Below, in pieces: positions 7,133 through 18,774 of a stretch of 64,000 nt of DNA. The translations under genes were made by a program, and so were the position numbers. Position 1 is the first letter of the stretch. Every line of letters begins with the position of its first letter. The notes beneath the pieces were generated by a model. It was not told the DNA's origin and searched no databases. It saw only the letters and a list, made by a program, of their open reading frames with translations. Origin of the DNA: Micromonospora wenchangensis (GTDB taxonomy: Bacteria; Actinomycetota; Actinomycetes; Mycobacteriales; Micromonosporaceae); the NCBI RefSeq assembly GCF_002210435.1, contig NZ_MZMV01000031.1, positions 1 through 64,000 on the forward strand, read 5' to 3'.

Positions 7133-9793
7133 ATGACCAGGTACGTCTACGACTTCATCGAGGGGGACCGCAGCAGGGCCGACCTGCTCGGCGGCAAGGG
7201 CGCCAACCTCGCCGAGATGACCCGGCTGGGGTTGCCGGTGCCACCGGGCTTCACCGTCGGCACCGACGCCTGCCGGGCGTACCTGGCCACCGGGTCGCCG
7301 CCCGCCGGGCTGTTCGCGGAGGTCGACACCCACCTGCGGCGGGTCGAGGAGCAGGTGGGGCGGCGGCTCGGTGACCCGCACGACCCGCTGCTGCTGGCGG
7401 TGCGTTCCGGCGGCCGGTACTCGATGCCCGGGATGATGGAGACGATCCTGGACATCGGGCTGACCGACGTCACCGTGGCGGGGCTGGCCGCCCGCACCGG
7501 GGACGCCCGGTTCGCCTGGGACTCGTACCGGCGGTTGATCCAGATGTTCGGCCGGACCGTGCACGGGGTGCCGGCGGAGGAGTTCGACCACGAGTGGGCC
7601 GCCCTGCGGGCCACCGCCGGCCCGGACGGGCCGGACGCGGCGCAGCTACGCGACCTGGTGTCGACGTACCAGAAGATCTTCCTGCGGGTGGTGGGGCACG
7701 AGTTCCCGCAGTCCCCGCAGGAGCAGTTGCGGCAGGCCGTGTGCTCGGTGTTCGCGTCGTGGAACTCGGCGCGGGCCCGGATCTACCGGCGGCGGGAGCA
7801 CATCCCCGACGACCTGGGCACCGCCGTCAACGTGATGGCGATGGTCTTCGGCAACCTCGGCCCGGACTCCGGCACCGGGGTGGCGTTCACCCGCGACCCG
7901 GCCACCGGCCTGCCCGGCGTGTACGGCGACTACCTGCCCGACGCCCAGGGCGAGGACGTGGTGGCCGGCATCCGCAACACCGTCGCCCTGCCCGAGCTGG
8001 CCCGGCTCGACCCGGCGAGCTTCCGGCAGCTCACCGGCATCATGGCGACGCTGGAGCGGCACTACCGGGACCTGTGCGACGTGGAGTTCACCATCGAACG
8101 CGGCAGGCTGTGGATGTTGCAGACCCGGGTCGGCAAGCGGACCGCCGCCGCCGCGTTCGTGATCGCCGCCCAGCTCGTCGACGAGGGTCTGATCACCCTG
8201 GACGAGGCGTTGTGCCGGGTCAGCGGCGCGCAGTTGGACCAGTTGATGTTCCCCGCGTTCGACCTGGCCGGCGCGCCGACGCCGCTCACCGTCGGGGTGG
8301 GGGCGTCGCCGGGGGCGGCGGCGGGTCGGGTGGTGTTCGACTCGGCCGCCGCGACCGCCGCCGACGGGCCGGTGATCCTGGTGCGTCGGGAGACCAACCC
8401 GGACGACCTGCCCGGCATGATCGCCGCCGCCGGGGTGCTCACCGCGCGGGGCGGGAAGACCTCGCACGCCGCCGTGGTGGCCCGGGGCATGGGCCGCACC
8501 TGCGTCTGCGGCGCGGACGCCCTGGTCATCGACCCGCAGCGGGGCGAGTTCACCGTCGGCGACCGGGTCGTCCGGGCCGGCGAGGTGATCTCGATCGACG
8601 GGACCACCGGCCGGGTCTACCCGGGTGCGGTGCCGGTGCAGCCCTCCCCCGTCGCCCGGTACCTCGCCGGTGAGCTGGCCCCGCAGGCCGACCCGCTGGT
8701 GGCGGCGGTGCACCGGCTGCTCGGGCACGCCGACGCGGTCCGTCGGCTCGGGGTGCGGGCCAACGCGGACACCGCCGCCGACGCCCGCCGGGCCCGCGCG
8801 CTCGGTGCCGCCGGCATCGGGCTGTGCCGCACCGAGCACATGTTCCTCGGCGGACGGCGGGAACTGGTGGAACGGCTGATCCTGGCCGACGGCCCGGACG
8901 CGGTGGCCGGGGCGCTGGCGGCGCTGCTGCCGTTGCAGCGGGCCGACTTCACCGAACTGCTCGCCGCTATGGACGGCCTGCCGGTGACGATCCGGCTGAT
9001 CGACCCGCCGCTGCACGAGTTCCTGCCGCCGCTGCACGAGCTGACCGCGCGGGTCGCCCGCACCGAGGCGTCGGGCCGGGACCCGGGACGCGACGGGGAG
9101 CTGCTGGCGGCGGTCCGCCGGATGCACGAGGCCAACCCGATGCTGGGGCTGCGCGGGGTGCGCCTCGGGCTGGTGGTGCCCGGGTTGTTCGCCATGCAGG
9201 TGCGGGCGGTGGCCGAGGCGGCGGCGCAGCGGGTCCGCGACGGCGGCGACCCCCGACCGGAGATCATGGTGCCGCTGGTGGGTGACGTGCGGGAGCTGGC
9301 CGTCGTCCGGGCGGAGGCCGAACGGGTACTCGCCACGGTGCCGGACGCGCCGGCCGTCCCGATCGGCACGATGATCGAGGTGCCCCGGGCGGCGCTGACC
9401 GCCGGACAGATCGCCACCCAGGCGCACTTCTTCTCCTTCGGCACCAACGACCTGACCCAGCTCACCTGGGCGTTCTCCCGCGACGACGTGGAGGGGTCGT
9501 TCTTCGGGGCGTACCTGGAGCGGGGGATCTTCGAGGTGTCGCCGTTCGAGAGCCTCGACACCGCCGGGGTGGGTCAGCTCGTGCGGCTGGCCGTGGCACA
9601 GGGGCGGGCCACCCGCCCGGAGTTGACCGTCGGGGTCTGCGGCGAGCACGGCGGCGACCCCGACTCGGTGGCGTTCTTCGCCGACGCCGGCCTGGACTAC
9701 GTCTCGTGCTCGCCGTACCGGGTGCCGGTCGCCCGGCTCGCGGCGGGCCGGGCCGCCGTCGCCGCCGGCACCGGCACGTCCGACAGCCGATAG
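7133..9793 (+). CDS. ppdK: Pyruvate, phosphate dikinase
   Basis: Reversibly converts pyruvate, ATP and phosphate to phosphoenolpyruvate, AMP and pyrophosphate. The protein is 886 residues, the normal bacterial length. Domains in order: N-terminal ATP-grasp domain (GGKGANLAEMTRLGLPVP near residue 18; RYSMPGMMETILDIG near 98), the swivelling phosphohistidine domain with GGKTSHAAVVARG (catalytic His445), and the C-terminal PEP/pyruvate barrel with VCGEHGGDP (catalytic Cys836). The ATG at 7133 is chosen because the protein then begins right at the family N-terminus. As first gene of the island, in a low-oxygen setting it could supply PEP or make pyrophosphate-linked ATP. Confidence 0.97.
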   Translation: MTRYVYDFIEGDRSRADLLGGKGANLAEMTRLGLPVPPGFTVGTDACRAYLATGSPPAGLFAEVDTHLRRVEEQVGRRLGDPHDPLLLAVRSGGRYSMPGMMETILDIGLTDVTVAGLAARTGDARFAWDSYRRLIQMFGRTVHGVPAEEFDHEWAALRATAGPDGPDAAQLRDLVSTYQKIFLRVVGHEFPQSPQEQLRQAVCSVFASWNSARARIYRRREHIPDDLGTAVNVMAMVFGNLGPDSGTGVAFTRDPATGLPGVYGDYLPDAQGEDVVAGIRNTVALPELARLDPASFRQLTGIMATLERHYRDLCDVEFTIERGRLWMLQTRVGKRTAAAAFVIAAQLVDEGLITLDEALCRVSGAQLDQLMFPAFDLAGAPTPLTVGVGASPGAAAGRVVFDSAAATAADGPVILVRRETNPDDLPGMIAAAGVLTARGGKTSHAAVVARGMGRTCVCGADALVIDPQRGEFTVGDRVVRAGEVISIDGTTGRVYPGAVPVQPSPVARYLAGELAPQADPLVAAVHRLLGHADAVRRLGVRANADTAADARRARALGAAGIGLCRTEHMFLGGRRELVERLILADGPDAVAGALAALLPLQRADFTELLAAMDGLPVTIRLIDPPLHEFLPPLHELTARVARTEASGRDPGRDGELLAAVRRMHEANPMLGLRGVRLGLVVPGLFAMQVRAVAEAAAQRVRDGGDPRPEIMVPLVGDVRELAVVRAEAERVLATVPDAPAVPIGTMIEVPRAALTAGQIATQAHFFSFGTNDLTQLTWAFSRDDVEGSFFGAYLERGIFEVSPFESLDTAGVGQLVRLAVAQGRATRPELTVGVCGEHGGDPDSVAFFADAGLDYVSCSPYRVPVARLAAGRAAVAAGTGTSDSR

Positions 9794-9804
9794 GAGGCAG
9801 CACC

Positions 9805-10257
9805 ATGACCGCGATCTTCAACCCGACCGGTCCCGCCACGCTGGGCCCGCCGCCGGTGCCGCGTACCCCGGTGGAGGCGACCGGGACGACGACGGCCGGG
9901 CCGGTGGGTCCGGTGCTGGCGCTGCCCGGTTCACCGGCCGCCGCGCTGGTGCCGGTGACCCGCGACGGGCGGGCCGTCGGGGCGTTCGTGTCCGTTGACG
10001 GGCGGGTCCGCTACCGGGCGCTGCCCGACCCGGACCGGGTGCTCGCCGCCGCGGCCGGTGCCGCCGCCGTCGCCGTGCTCACCGCGGGCGTGGCGGTGGT
10101 GGCGCGGCGTCGGCCACCGGCGATCGGCACGGTCACCATGGGGCCCGGCGGCTGGGTCAGCCTGCGCGGCGCGCGGGTGCCCGCGCTGCGCCCGGCGACG
10201 CCCCGGCCGTGGTGGGCGCGGCTGCTGCGCGCCCAGCGGCTCGTCGTGCGGCGCTGA
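9805..10257 (+). CDS. Small conserved-looking membrane protein, unknown function
   Basis: 150 residues, not assigned to a family. The first 45 residues are rich in Pro, Thr and Gly. One hydrophobic segment (about residues 74-97, LAAAAGAAAVAVLTAGVAVV) is followed by RRR, and a basic, Trp-containing tail ends the protein. The ATG has a perfect TAGGAGG 5-7 nt upstream, and the gene starts 11 nt after ppdK, so it belongs to the ppdK transcript. Its position between ppdK and pflB suggests a role in the same low-oxygen response, but nothing in the sequence says what it does. Confidence 0.75.
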   Translation: MTAIFNPTGPATLGPPPVPRTPVEATGTTTAGPVGPVLALPGSPAAALVPVTRDGRAVGAFVSVDGRVRYRALPDPDRVLAAAAGAAAVAVLTAGVAVVARRRPPAIGTVTMGPGGWVSLRGARVPALRPATPRPWWARLLRAQRLVVRR

Positions 10258-10268
10258 CCGGCCGCCGG

Positions 10269-10282
10269 GGGTCTTTGGTCCC
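10269..10282. promoter_or_regulatory. DosR-like box 2, before pflB
   Basis: GGGTCTTTGGTCCC, 118 nt before the pflB ATG and just past the previous stop codon. It shares the GGTCCC half-site and the 14-bp length with the other three island boxes. Confidence 0.55.
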
Positions 10283-10400
10283 GGGCCGGGGTGGTCCTGC
10301 GCCTCTGCCCGGGACGGATCGACCCGACGAGGCTGATGGTGCAGGCGCAACACCCCGGCGGCCCAGGCCGCCGGACCCGACCAGCGCGGAAGGACCGATC

Positions 10401-12644
10401 ATGACCGGCACCGCACATCTCGACCCGTGGCGCGGCTTCACCGGCGACGCCTGGCGCGACACCGTCGACGTGGCCGCCTTCGTCCGGGACAACCACGAGC
10501 CCTACACCGGGGACGCGTCGTTCCTCACCGGGCCCACCTGCCGCACCCTGGAGGTCTGGGGCACGCTGAAGTCGATGTTCGTCGAGGAGCGCCGCCGCGG
10601 CGTGTACGACATCGACGCCGCCACCCCGTCCACCATCACCGCGCACGCCCCCGGGTACATCGACCGGGAGCGGGAGCTGATCGTCGGGTTGCAGACCGAC
10701 GCGCCGCTGCGCCGGGCCATCATGCCCAACGGTGGGCTGCGGATGGTGGAGACCGCGCTGAAGGCGTACGGCTACCCCGCCGACCCGCAGGTGCACCGGA
10801 TCTTCACCACGTACCGCAGGACGCACAACGACGCGGTGTTCGACGCGTACCCGGCCGACGTGCTCGCCGCGCGCCGCTCGCACGTCATCACCGGGCTGCC
10901 CGACGCGTACGGGCGGGGGCGGATCATCGGCGACTACCGGCGGGTGGCGCTGTACGGGGTGGACCGGCTGGTCGCCGAGCGTAAGGCGCTCAAGGCGGCG
11001 CTTGACGACCGGCCGTCGACCGACGAGGTGATCCGGGACCGGGAGGAGCTGGCCGAGCAGATCCGGGCCCTCGGCGAGCTGGCGCAGATGGCGGCAAGCT
11101 ACGGCTACGACATCGCCGGCCCGGCCACCACCGGCCGGGAGGCGATCCAGTGGTTGTACTTCGCCTACCTGGCCGCCACCAAGGAGCAGAACGGCGCGGC
11201 GATGTCGCTGGGACGTACCGCCGGGTTCGTCGACGTCTACCTGCGGCGGGACCTCGCCGAGGGGCGGCTGACCGAGATGGACGCCCAGGAGCTGGTCGAC
11301 GACGTCGTGATCAAGCTGCGGATCGTCAGGTTCCTGCGCACCCCCGAGTACGACCAGCTCTTCTCCGGCGACCCGACCTGGGTCACCGAGGCCCTCGGCG
11401 GGATGGGTGCCGACGGCCGGCCGCTGGTCACCCGGACCAGCTTCCGCTACCTGCAGACCCTCTACAACCTCGGTCCCGCGCCGGAGCCGAACCTGACGGT
11501 GCTCTGGTCGCCCCGGCTGCCCGTCGGGTTCAAGCGGTTCTGCGCCCAGGTGTCGCTGGACACCAGCGCCATCCAGTACGAGAACGACGACCTGATCCGG
11601 CCGGCGTACGACGACGACACCGCGATCGCCTGCTGCGTGTCGGCGATGCGGGTGGGCCGGGACATGCAGTTCTTCGGCGCCCGCGCCAACCTCGCCAAGG
11701 CCCTGCTGTACGCGATCAACGGCGGGCGCGACGAGATCACCGGTGAGCAGGTCGCCCCGGCCACCGCCCCGGTCGGCGGGGAGACCCTCGACTACGCCGA
11801 GGTGCTGGCCGCGTACGAACGCACCCTGGACTGGCTGGCCGAGACGTACGTGGACGCGTTGAACGTGATCCACCACCAGCACGACAGGTACGCCTACGAG
11901 CGGCTGGAGATGGCCCTGCACGACCACCCGGTGCGCCGGTTCATGGCCACCGGCATCGCCGGGCTGTCGGTGGCGGTGGACAGCCTCGCGGCGATCCGGT
12001 ACGGCCGGGTGAAGGTGCTGCGCGACGACACCGGGCTGGCCATCGACTACGTGGTCGAGGGTGAACCGCCGACGTACGGCAACAACGACGAGCGGGCCGA
12101 CGCGATCGCGGTGTGGCTGACCGAGACGTTCGCGGCGAAGCTGCGCCGGCAGCGCACCTACCGCGACGCCGAGCTGACCATGTCGGTGCTGACCATCACC
12201 TCGAACGTGGTGTACGGCAAGCACACCGGCAACACCCCGGACGGCAGGCGGGCCGGTGAGCCGTTCGCCCCGGGCGCGAACCCGATGAACGGCCGGGACA
12301 CCCACGGGCTGGTGGCCGCCGCGCTGTCGGTGGCGAAGCTGCCGTACGACGCGGCCCGCGATGGCATCTCGCTGACCTCGACGGTGACCCCGGACGGGTT
12401 GGGCCACACCCGCGACGAGCGGATCGACAACCTGGCCGGGGTGCTGGACGGCTACACCGACGCCGGCGGGTTCCACCTCAACGTCAACGTGCTGGACCGG
12501 GCCACCCTGGTCGACGCGATGGCGCACCCGGAGCGCTACCCGCAGTTGACCGTGCGGGTGTCCGGGTACGCGGTGAACTTCGTCCGGCTCACCCGGGAAC
12601 AGCAGGAGGACGTGGTGTCGCGGACCTTCCACGGGTCGCTGTGA
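10401..12644 (+). CDS. pflB: Formate C-acetyltransferase (pyruvate formate-lyase)
   Basis: Glycyl-radical enzyme that cleaves pyruvate with CoA to acetyl-CoA and formate, an oxygen-sensitive fermentative reaction. 747 residues. The adjacent catalytic cysteines are Cys411-Cys412 (IACCVSAMRVG). The radical-bearing glycine is Gly722 in RVSGYAVNF, 25 residues from the C-terminus, as in the true PFL branch. The ATG at 10401 begins MTGTAHLDPWRGF and has AGGA upstream. The 3' end overlaps pflA by 4 nt. A complete PFL is unusual in a mainly aerobic actinomycete; all key residues are intact. Confidence 0.96.
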   Translation: MTGTAHLDPWRGFTGDAWRDTVDVAAFVRDNHEPYTGDASFLTGPTCRTLEVWGTLKSMFVEERRRGVYDIDAATPSTITAHAPGYIDRERELIVGLQTDAPLRRAIMPNGGLRMVETALKAYGYPADPQVHRIFTTYRRTHNDAVFDAYPADVLAARRSHVITGLPDAYGRGRIIGDYRRVALYGVDRLVAERKALKAALDDRPSTDEVIRDREELAEQIRALGELAQMAASYGYDIAGPATTGREAIQWLYFAYLAATKEQNGAAMSLGRTAGFVDVYLRRDLAEGRLTEMDAQELVDDVVIKLRIVRFLRTPEYDQLFSGDPTWVTEALGGMGADGRPLVTRTSFRYLQTLYNLGPAPEPNLTVLWSPRLPVGFKRFCAQVSLDTSAIQYENDDLIRPAYDDDTAIACCVSAMRVGRDMQFFGARANLAKALLYAINGGRDEITGEQVAPATAPVGGETLDYAEVLAAYERTLDWLAETYVDALNVIHHQHDRYAYERLEMALHDHPVRRFMATGIAGLSVAVDSLAAIRYGRVKVLRDDTGLAIDYVVEGEPPTYGNNDERADAIAVWLTETFAAKLRRQRTYRDAELTMSVLTITSNVVYGKHTGNTPDGRRAGEPFAPGANPMNGRDTHGLVAAALSVAKLPYDAARDGISLTSTVTPDGLGHTRDERIDNLAGVLDGYTDAGGFHLNVNVLDRATLVDAMAHPERYPQLTVRVSGYAVNFVRLTREQQEDVVSRTFHGSL

Positions 12645-13426
12645 ACGTCCGGCCGCGCGACGCCGTCGCCACCGCCACCCGGCGGGGCGACGGCGTGCCG
12701 ACCGGGGCGGTGCACTCGTGGGACGTGTCGGTGGGGGTGGACGGGCCGGGCACCCGGTTCGTGGCGTTCCTCGCCGGCTGCCCGCTGCGCTGCCGGTACT
12801 GCCACAGCCCGGACACCTGGTACCGGCGCAGCGGCCGGCACCGCACGGTGGACGAGCTGATGGCGGAGATCGAGCCGTACCGGCGGTTCATCGCGGTGGC
12901 CGGCGGCGGGGTGACGATCAGCGGCGGCGAGCCGCTGATGCAGCCCCGGTTCACCGGCGAGGTGCTGCGCCGCTGCCACGACCTGGGCCTGCACACCGCG
13001 CTGGACACCTCCGGCTTCCTCGGGGTCCGCGCCGACGACGCCCTGCTCGACGCCACCGACCTGGTGCTGCTGGACGTCAAGTCGTGGGACCCGGCGACCT
13101 ACCGCCGGGTCACCCGCACCGGGTCGGTCACCCCGACGTTGCGCTTCGGCCGCCGGCTCGCCGACCGGGGCACCCCGATCTGGGTACGGTTCGTGCTGGT
13201 GCCCGGCCTCACCGACGCCGAGGAGAACGTCGCGGGCGTCGCCGACTTCGTCGCCGGGCTTTCCACCGTGCAGCGGGTCGAGGTGCTGCCGTTCCACCGC
13301 CTCGGCGCGCACAAGTACGCCGAGCTGGGGCTGACGTTTCCGCTCGCGCAGACCGCCCCGCCCACCCCGGAGCTGGTGGCCCGGGTCCGGGGCCAGTTCG
13401 CCGAACGCGGCCTGACCGTCACCTGA
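12641..13426 (+). CDS. pflA: Pyruvate formate-lyase activating enzyme (radical SAM)
   Basis: Radical SAM enzyme that installs the glycyl radical on PflB. 261 residues. The iron-sulfur cluster motif is Cys47-x3-Cys51-x2-Cys54 (GCPLRCRYCHSPDTW), exactly the PflA form, with VTISGGEPLMQP a little later for SAM binding. The start GTG overlaps the pflB stop (GTGA), so activase and substrate are made together. No extra ferredoxin-like cluster is present, which separates it from activases of other glycyl-radical enzymes. Confidence 0.95.
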   Translation: MNVRPRDAVATATRRGDGVPTGAVHSWDVSVGVDGPGTRFVAFLAGCPLRCRYCHSPDTWYRRSGRHRTVDELMAEIEPYRRFIAVAGGGVTISGGEPLMQPRFTGEVLRRCHDLGLHTALDTSGFLGVRADDALLDATDLVLLDVKSWDPATYRRVTRTGSVTPTLRFGRRLADRGTPIWVRFVLVPGLTDAEENVAGVADFVAGLSTVQRVEVLPFHRLGAHKYAELGLTFPLAQTAPPTPELVARVRGQFAERGLTVT

Positions 13427-13441
13427 CCCGGCGGGGACTGG

Positions 13442-13663
13442 TCAGCCCTGGGTGTCCTCGTCCGCCGGGCGGGGCTGCCGGTGGTCCCGGATGTATGCCT
13501 CGACGTCGGACCGCAGCCACACCGAGCCGCCCTGCAACGTCTGGAACGGGCGCGGGAACTTGGGGTGGACGACGATCTGGCGCAGTCGGGAGCGGCCCAC
13601 GCCCAGCATCGCCATCATCTCTGCCGGTCCGACAAGCGGCCCTGGCACCTCCGGCTCACCCAT
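13442..13663 (-). CDS. Small AlpA/MerR-like helix-turn-helix protein
   Basis: 73 residues. A winged helix-turn-helix of the excisionase/AlpA type (LVGPAEMMAMLGVGRSRLRQ, then FPRPFQTLQGGSVWLRSDVEAYI) fills the protein, followed by an acidic tail. An upstream ATG at 13681 in the same frame is possible. I prefer 13663 because a TACCTT -10-like element lies 7 nt before it, which would give a leaderless transcript, and no ribosome-binding site is visible. It is convergent with pflA and divergent from the small zinc-finger-like gene. Likely a local regulator; the target is unknown. Confidence 0.72.
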   Translation of the reverse strand: MGEPEVPGPLVGPAEMMAMLGVGRSRLRQIVVHPKFPRPFQTLQGGSVWLRSDVEAYIRDHRQPRPADEDTQG

Positions 13664-13769
13664 GCACAACAAGGTAGACATGGGCTTGCCTACCCAATTT
13701 GCCCCGCGTAATCCGGCCTGATCAACCATGTGCGCGTGATCTGGCTGCGCCAAACTACGTCTGACAGAA

Positions 13770-13799
13770 TTGACAGGGGCGCTATCGGCGGTGTGGAAT
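13770..13799 (+). promoter_or_regulatory. Promoter for the small Cys-motif gene
   Basis: TTGACA (13770-13775), an 18-nt spacer and TGGAAT (13794-13799), about 80 nt before the ATG at 13881. A good -35 with a fair -10. Confidence 0.5.
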
Positions 13800-13880
13800 C
13801 GGTGACGCGGTGCCTCCGCCCTGGTGGAGCTGGGCTCGGCGGGGCGGGGTGCCGCGACGACCCCACCCCCGGGAGGCGCA

Positions 13881-14057
13881 ATGTGTCGACACCGCGCGGT
13901 GCCGTACCTGATCGAGTTGGCCTGGCGCTGCCTGGACCAGCACCGCGACCGGCGGTGCGAGCGGTGCACCGGCACCGGGTTCTGCCCGGCGGTGGAGGCC
14001 GCACGCACCCGGATCAGGGCATGGCGTCGGTACCGCAGCGTGTTCGGCCGGCGATGA
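13881..14057 (+). CDS. Small protein with CxxC-GxGxC zinc-binding-like motif
   Basis: 58 residues, basic, family not recognised. The centre carries CERCTGTGFC, a zinc-knuckle pattern like one half of a DnaJ zinc finger, and an early Cys and His (MCRHRAV) could complete a site. The ATG at 13881 has GGGAGG 5-10 nt before it. The stop overlaps the next start (ATGA at 14054-14057), so the two genes form a unit. A nucleic-acid or protein-binding role is possible. Confidence 0.6.
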   Translation: MCRHRAVPYLIELAWRCLDQHRDRRCERCTGTGFCPAVEAARTRIRAWRRYRSVFGRR

Positions 14058-14425
14058 CCACGCCCCCGCCGAGGGCGGGCGACCTGCTCTTGCTGACCCG
14101 CGCGGCCAGCGTCCAGTTCGTCAGGCCGGTCCGGTTCCGGGTGATCCGCGTGCTCGACTGGCCCACGTACGACGGCTGGATCTGGCTCGACGGCTACCGG
14201 CTCGACGCCCGGGACGAGGCGGTGGCCCGCCGGACGGTCTTCGTCCGGCCGGCCGGACTGGTCACCGCTGCACGCACCGCCCCGACACCGGCGCAGCGGT
14301 CCGGGCCGACGCCGCCGGGGGTGTCGCCACGGGCGCGGGTCAGCTCGCGGCCGAGGTCGGATAGCCGTACAGGTCGAGCAGCCGGCCCCGGGACGCCTGG
14401 AGCCGGTCCACCACCACGCTCATGA
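14054..14425 (+). CDS. Hypothetical protein, overlaps the convergent gene
   Basis: 123 residues, family not recognised. The first about 75 residues look like a small beta-rich domain (RFRVIRVLDWPTYDGWIWLDG), while the last 45 are Pro/Ser/Arg-rich and low in complexity. The 3' 86 nt overlap the 3' end of the convergent cyclic-nucleotide-domain gene, so the tail is dictated by the other strand and may be poorly conserved. Translationally coupled to the preceding 58-residue gene. Confidence 0.55.
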   Translation: MTTPPPRAGDLLLLTRAASVQFVRPVRFRVIRVLDWPTYDGWIWLDGYRLDARDEAVARRTVFVRPAGLVTAARTAPTPAQRSGPTPPGVSPRARVSSRPRSDSRTGRAAGPGTPGAGPPPRS

Positions 14426-14810
14426 ACCGGGTGGTGAGCTGCCGACCCAGGGCGTCGTCGGACTCCATCAGCCGGCGTACCCCCTCGGCGGTGAACTCCA
14501 CGGTCGGGGTCCGCCGGACGGCGACCGCCCCGAACTGCCAGCGGTACGGCGGGAACAGCCACGACCAGCCCAGCACCCCACCCGCCCCGATCGACTCGAT
14601 ACCGACGTCGCCGCGCGCGGGGACCGGGAAGTCCAGCGCCACCTCGCCGCCCCGGACCAGCCAGAACCGTTCCGCCGGCTGACCGGCGCGGAACAGGCGG
14701 TGACCGGGGTGCCAGACCACCGGTCGGGCGTACCCGGTCAGCCGGGGCAGCCACTGCGGCGGCAGCCCGGCGAGGAAGGGGTGCTCGGTGAGCATCTCCA
14801 GAGGGGTCAT
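14340..14810 (-). CDS. Cyclic-nucleotide-binding-domain protein without HTH
   Basis: 156 residues holding essentially one cNMP-binding beta-roll (RLFRAGQPAERFWLVRGGEVA, then IESIGAGGVLGWSWLFPPYR). There is no C-terminal helix-turn-helix, so it is not a standard Crp/Fnr repressor. It could sense a small ligand, potential or redox state and act on a partner protein. The ATG at 14810 follows a weak ribosome-binding site. It is divergent from the P-type ATPase, with DosR-like box 3 between them, so it may belong to the low-oxygen regulon. Confidence 0.78.
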   Translation of the reverse strand: MTPLEMLTEHPFLAGLPPQWLPRLTGYARPVVWHPGHRLFRAGQPAERFWLVRGGEVALDFPVPARGDVGIESIGAGGVLGWSWLFPPYRWQFGAVAVRRTPTVEFTAEGVRRLMESDDALGRQLTTRFMSVVVDRLQASRGRLLDLYGYPTSAAS

Positions 14811-14871
14811 CGGGGTGCCCTTCGCCGGTGGTCGTCGCCTCCATGGCACACCCGTCGGCGGCCGAGCGGCA

Positions 14872-14885
14872 GGGCCGTTGGTCCC
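14872..14885. promoter_or_regulatory. DosR-like box 3, between the cNMP-domain gene and the ATPase gene
   Basis: GGGCCGTTGGTCCC, 103 nt before the ATPase GTG and 61 nt from the divergent cNMP-domain ATG. One site could control both genes. Confidence 0.55.
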
Positions 14886-14988
14886 GTGACCTGCGGCGGA
14901 TCGCCTCTGCCCGCCCGGCCGGCAGGGCGCGACCCTGGACCGGGACGGCGTGCCCGGGACGCGCCGCGACGAGACGGGGAGGCCACCG

Positions 14989-17730
<2,742 letters not shown>

Positions 17731-17779
17731 CCGGACGGGCCGGACCCGACCAGGCTGGAGAGGGACGAAGGAGGACGTG

Positions 17780-18664
17780 ATGACCAACAGAGCCGGTGCC
17801 CCCGTCGTGGTGGGTGTGGACGGTTCCCGATCGGCGTTGGACGCGGTCGGGGTGGCCGCCCGGGAGGCCGTCGCCCGCAACCGCCCGCTGCGGGTGGTGC
17901 ACGCGTTCATCTGGCCGCTCTTCGGCGTCCCGCTCGGCCCCGCGCCCGTCGGACCGCCCGACGGCGGGCTGCGCAACGAGGCCGAACGGATCGTCACCGA
18001 GGCGGTCGCCGAAGCCGGCAAGATCGCCCCGGAGCTGACCGTCACCGGGTACCTGTCCGACGGCGCGCCGACCCCGGTGCTGCTGCGCGAGGCCCGCGAC
18101 GCGGCGCTGGTGGTGCTCGGCACCCGGGGACTGGGCGGCTTCGCCGGGCTGCTGATCGGTTCGGTGGCGGTGCAGGTCTCGGCCCGCGCCGACTGCCCGG
18201 TGCTGGTGGTCCGGGGTGAACCACGGGCCGACGGCCCGGTGCTGGTCGGGGTGGACGGGTCGGCGCTGTCCACCGAGGCGCTCGGGTTCGCCTTCGCCGC
18301 GGCGGCGCAGCGCGACACCGGACTGCTGGCCGTGCACGCCTGGCTGACCCCGGCACCGATCGGCCCGGGTGACGTGCTGCCGCTGGTCTACGACGTGGAG
18401 GCGCTCGCCGCCGAGGAGGAACGGGTGCTCGCCGAGGCGCTGGCCGGCTGGTCGCAACGCTATCCGGACGTGCCGGTGACCCGGCGGCTGGTGCCCGGCG
18501 CGGCGGCCCGGGTGCTGGTCGAGGAGTCGGCGTCGGCCCAGCTCACCGTCGTCGGCGCGCACGGCCGCGGTGCCCTGGGCGGGATGCTGCTCGGTTCGGT
18601 CAGCCACGCGGTGCTGCACCACGGGCACGGCCCACTGGTGATCGTCCGACGCCCGGCGGCCTGA
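17780..18664 (+). CDS. Tandem-domain universal stress protein (first)
   Basis: 294 residues, two UspA domains in tandem (about 8-145 and 155-293). Each has the ATP-binding G-x2-G-x9-G(S) signature: LGTRGLGGFAGLLIGS and VGAHGRGALGGMLLGS. The start VVGVDGSRSA is typical. ATG 17780 is preferred; the GTG at 17777 is too close to GAGG. Usp pairs of this type are induced by hypoxia in mycobacteria. It follows the ATPase by about 50 nt and has its own DosR-like box. Confidence 0.93.
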   Translation: MTNRAGAPVVVGVDGSRSALDAVGVAAREAVARNRPLRVVHAFIWPLFGVPLGPAPVGPPDGGLRNEAERIVTEAVAEAGKIAPELTVTGYLSDGAPTPVLLREARDAALVVLGTRGLGGFAGLLIGSVAVQVSARADCPVLVVRGEPRADGPVLVGVDGSALSTEALGFAFAAAAQRDTGLLAVHAWLTPAPIGPGDVLPLVYDVEALAAEEERVLAEALAGWSQRYPDVPVTRRLVPGAAARVLVEESASAQLTVVGAHGRGALGGMLLGSVSHAVLHHGHGPLVIVRRPAA

Positions 18665-18774
18665 CCGTCGTGGTGGCGGCACGCCCGGCCGGGTCACCTG
18701 CCGGCGCGGGCGGGCCGGCACGTCGACAATGGGTCGGACCGGCAACGAGGGCTGAACCGATCCTGGGAGGGCTG

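Noticed and set aside
18685..18748. Fifth DosR-like box before the second stress gene
   Set aside because: GGGTCACCTGCCGG and GGGTCGGACC fail the right half-site; too weak to list.
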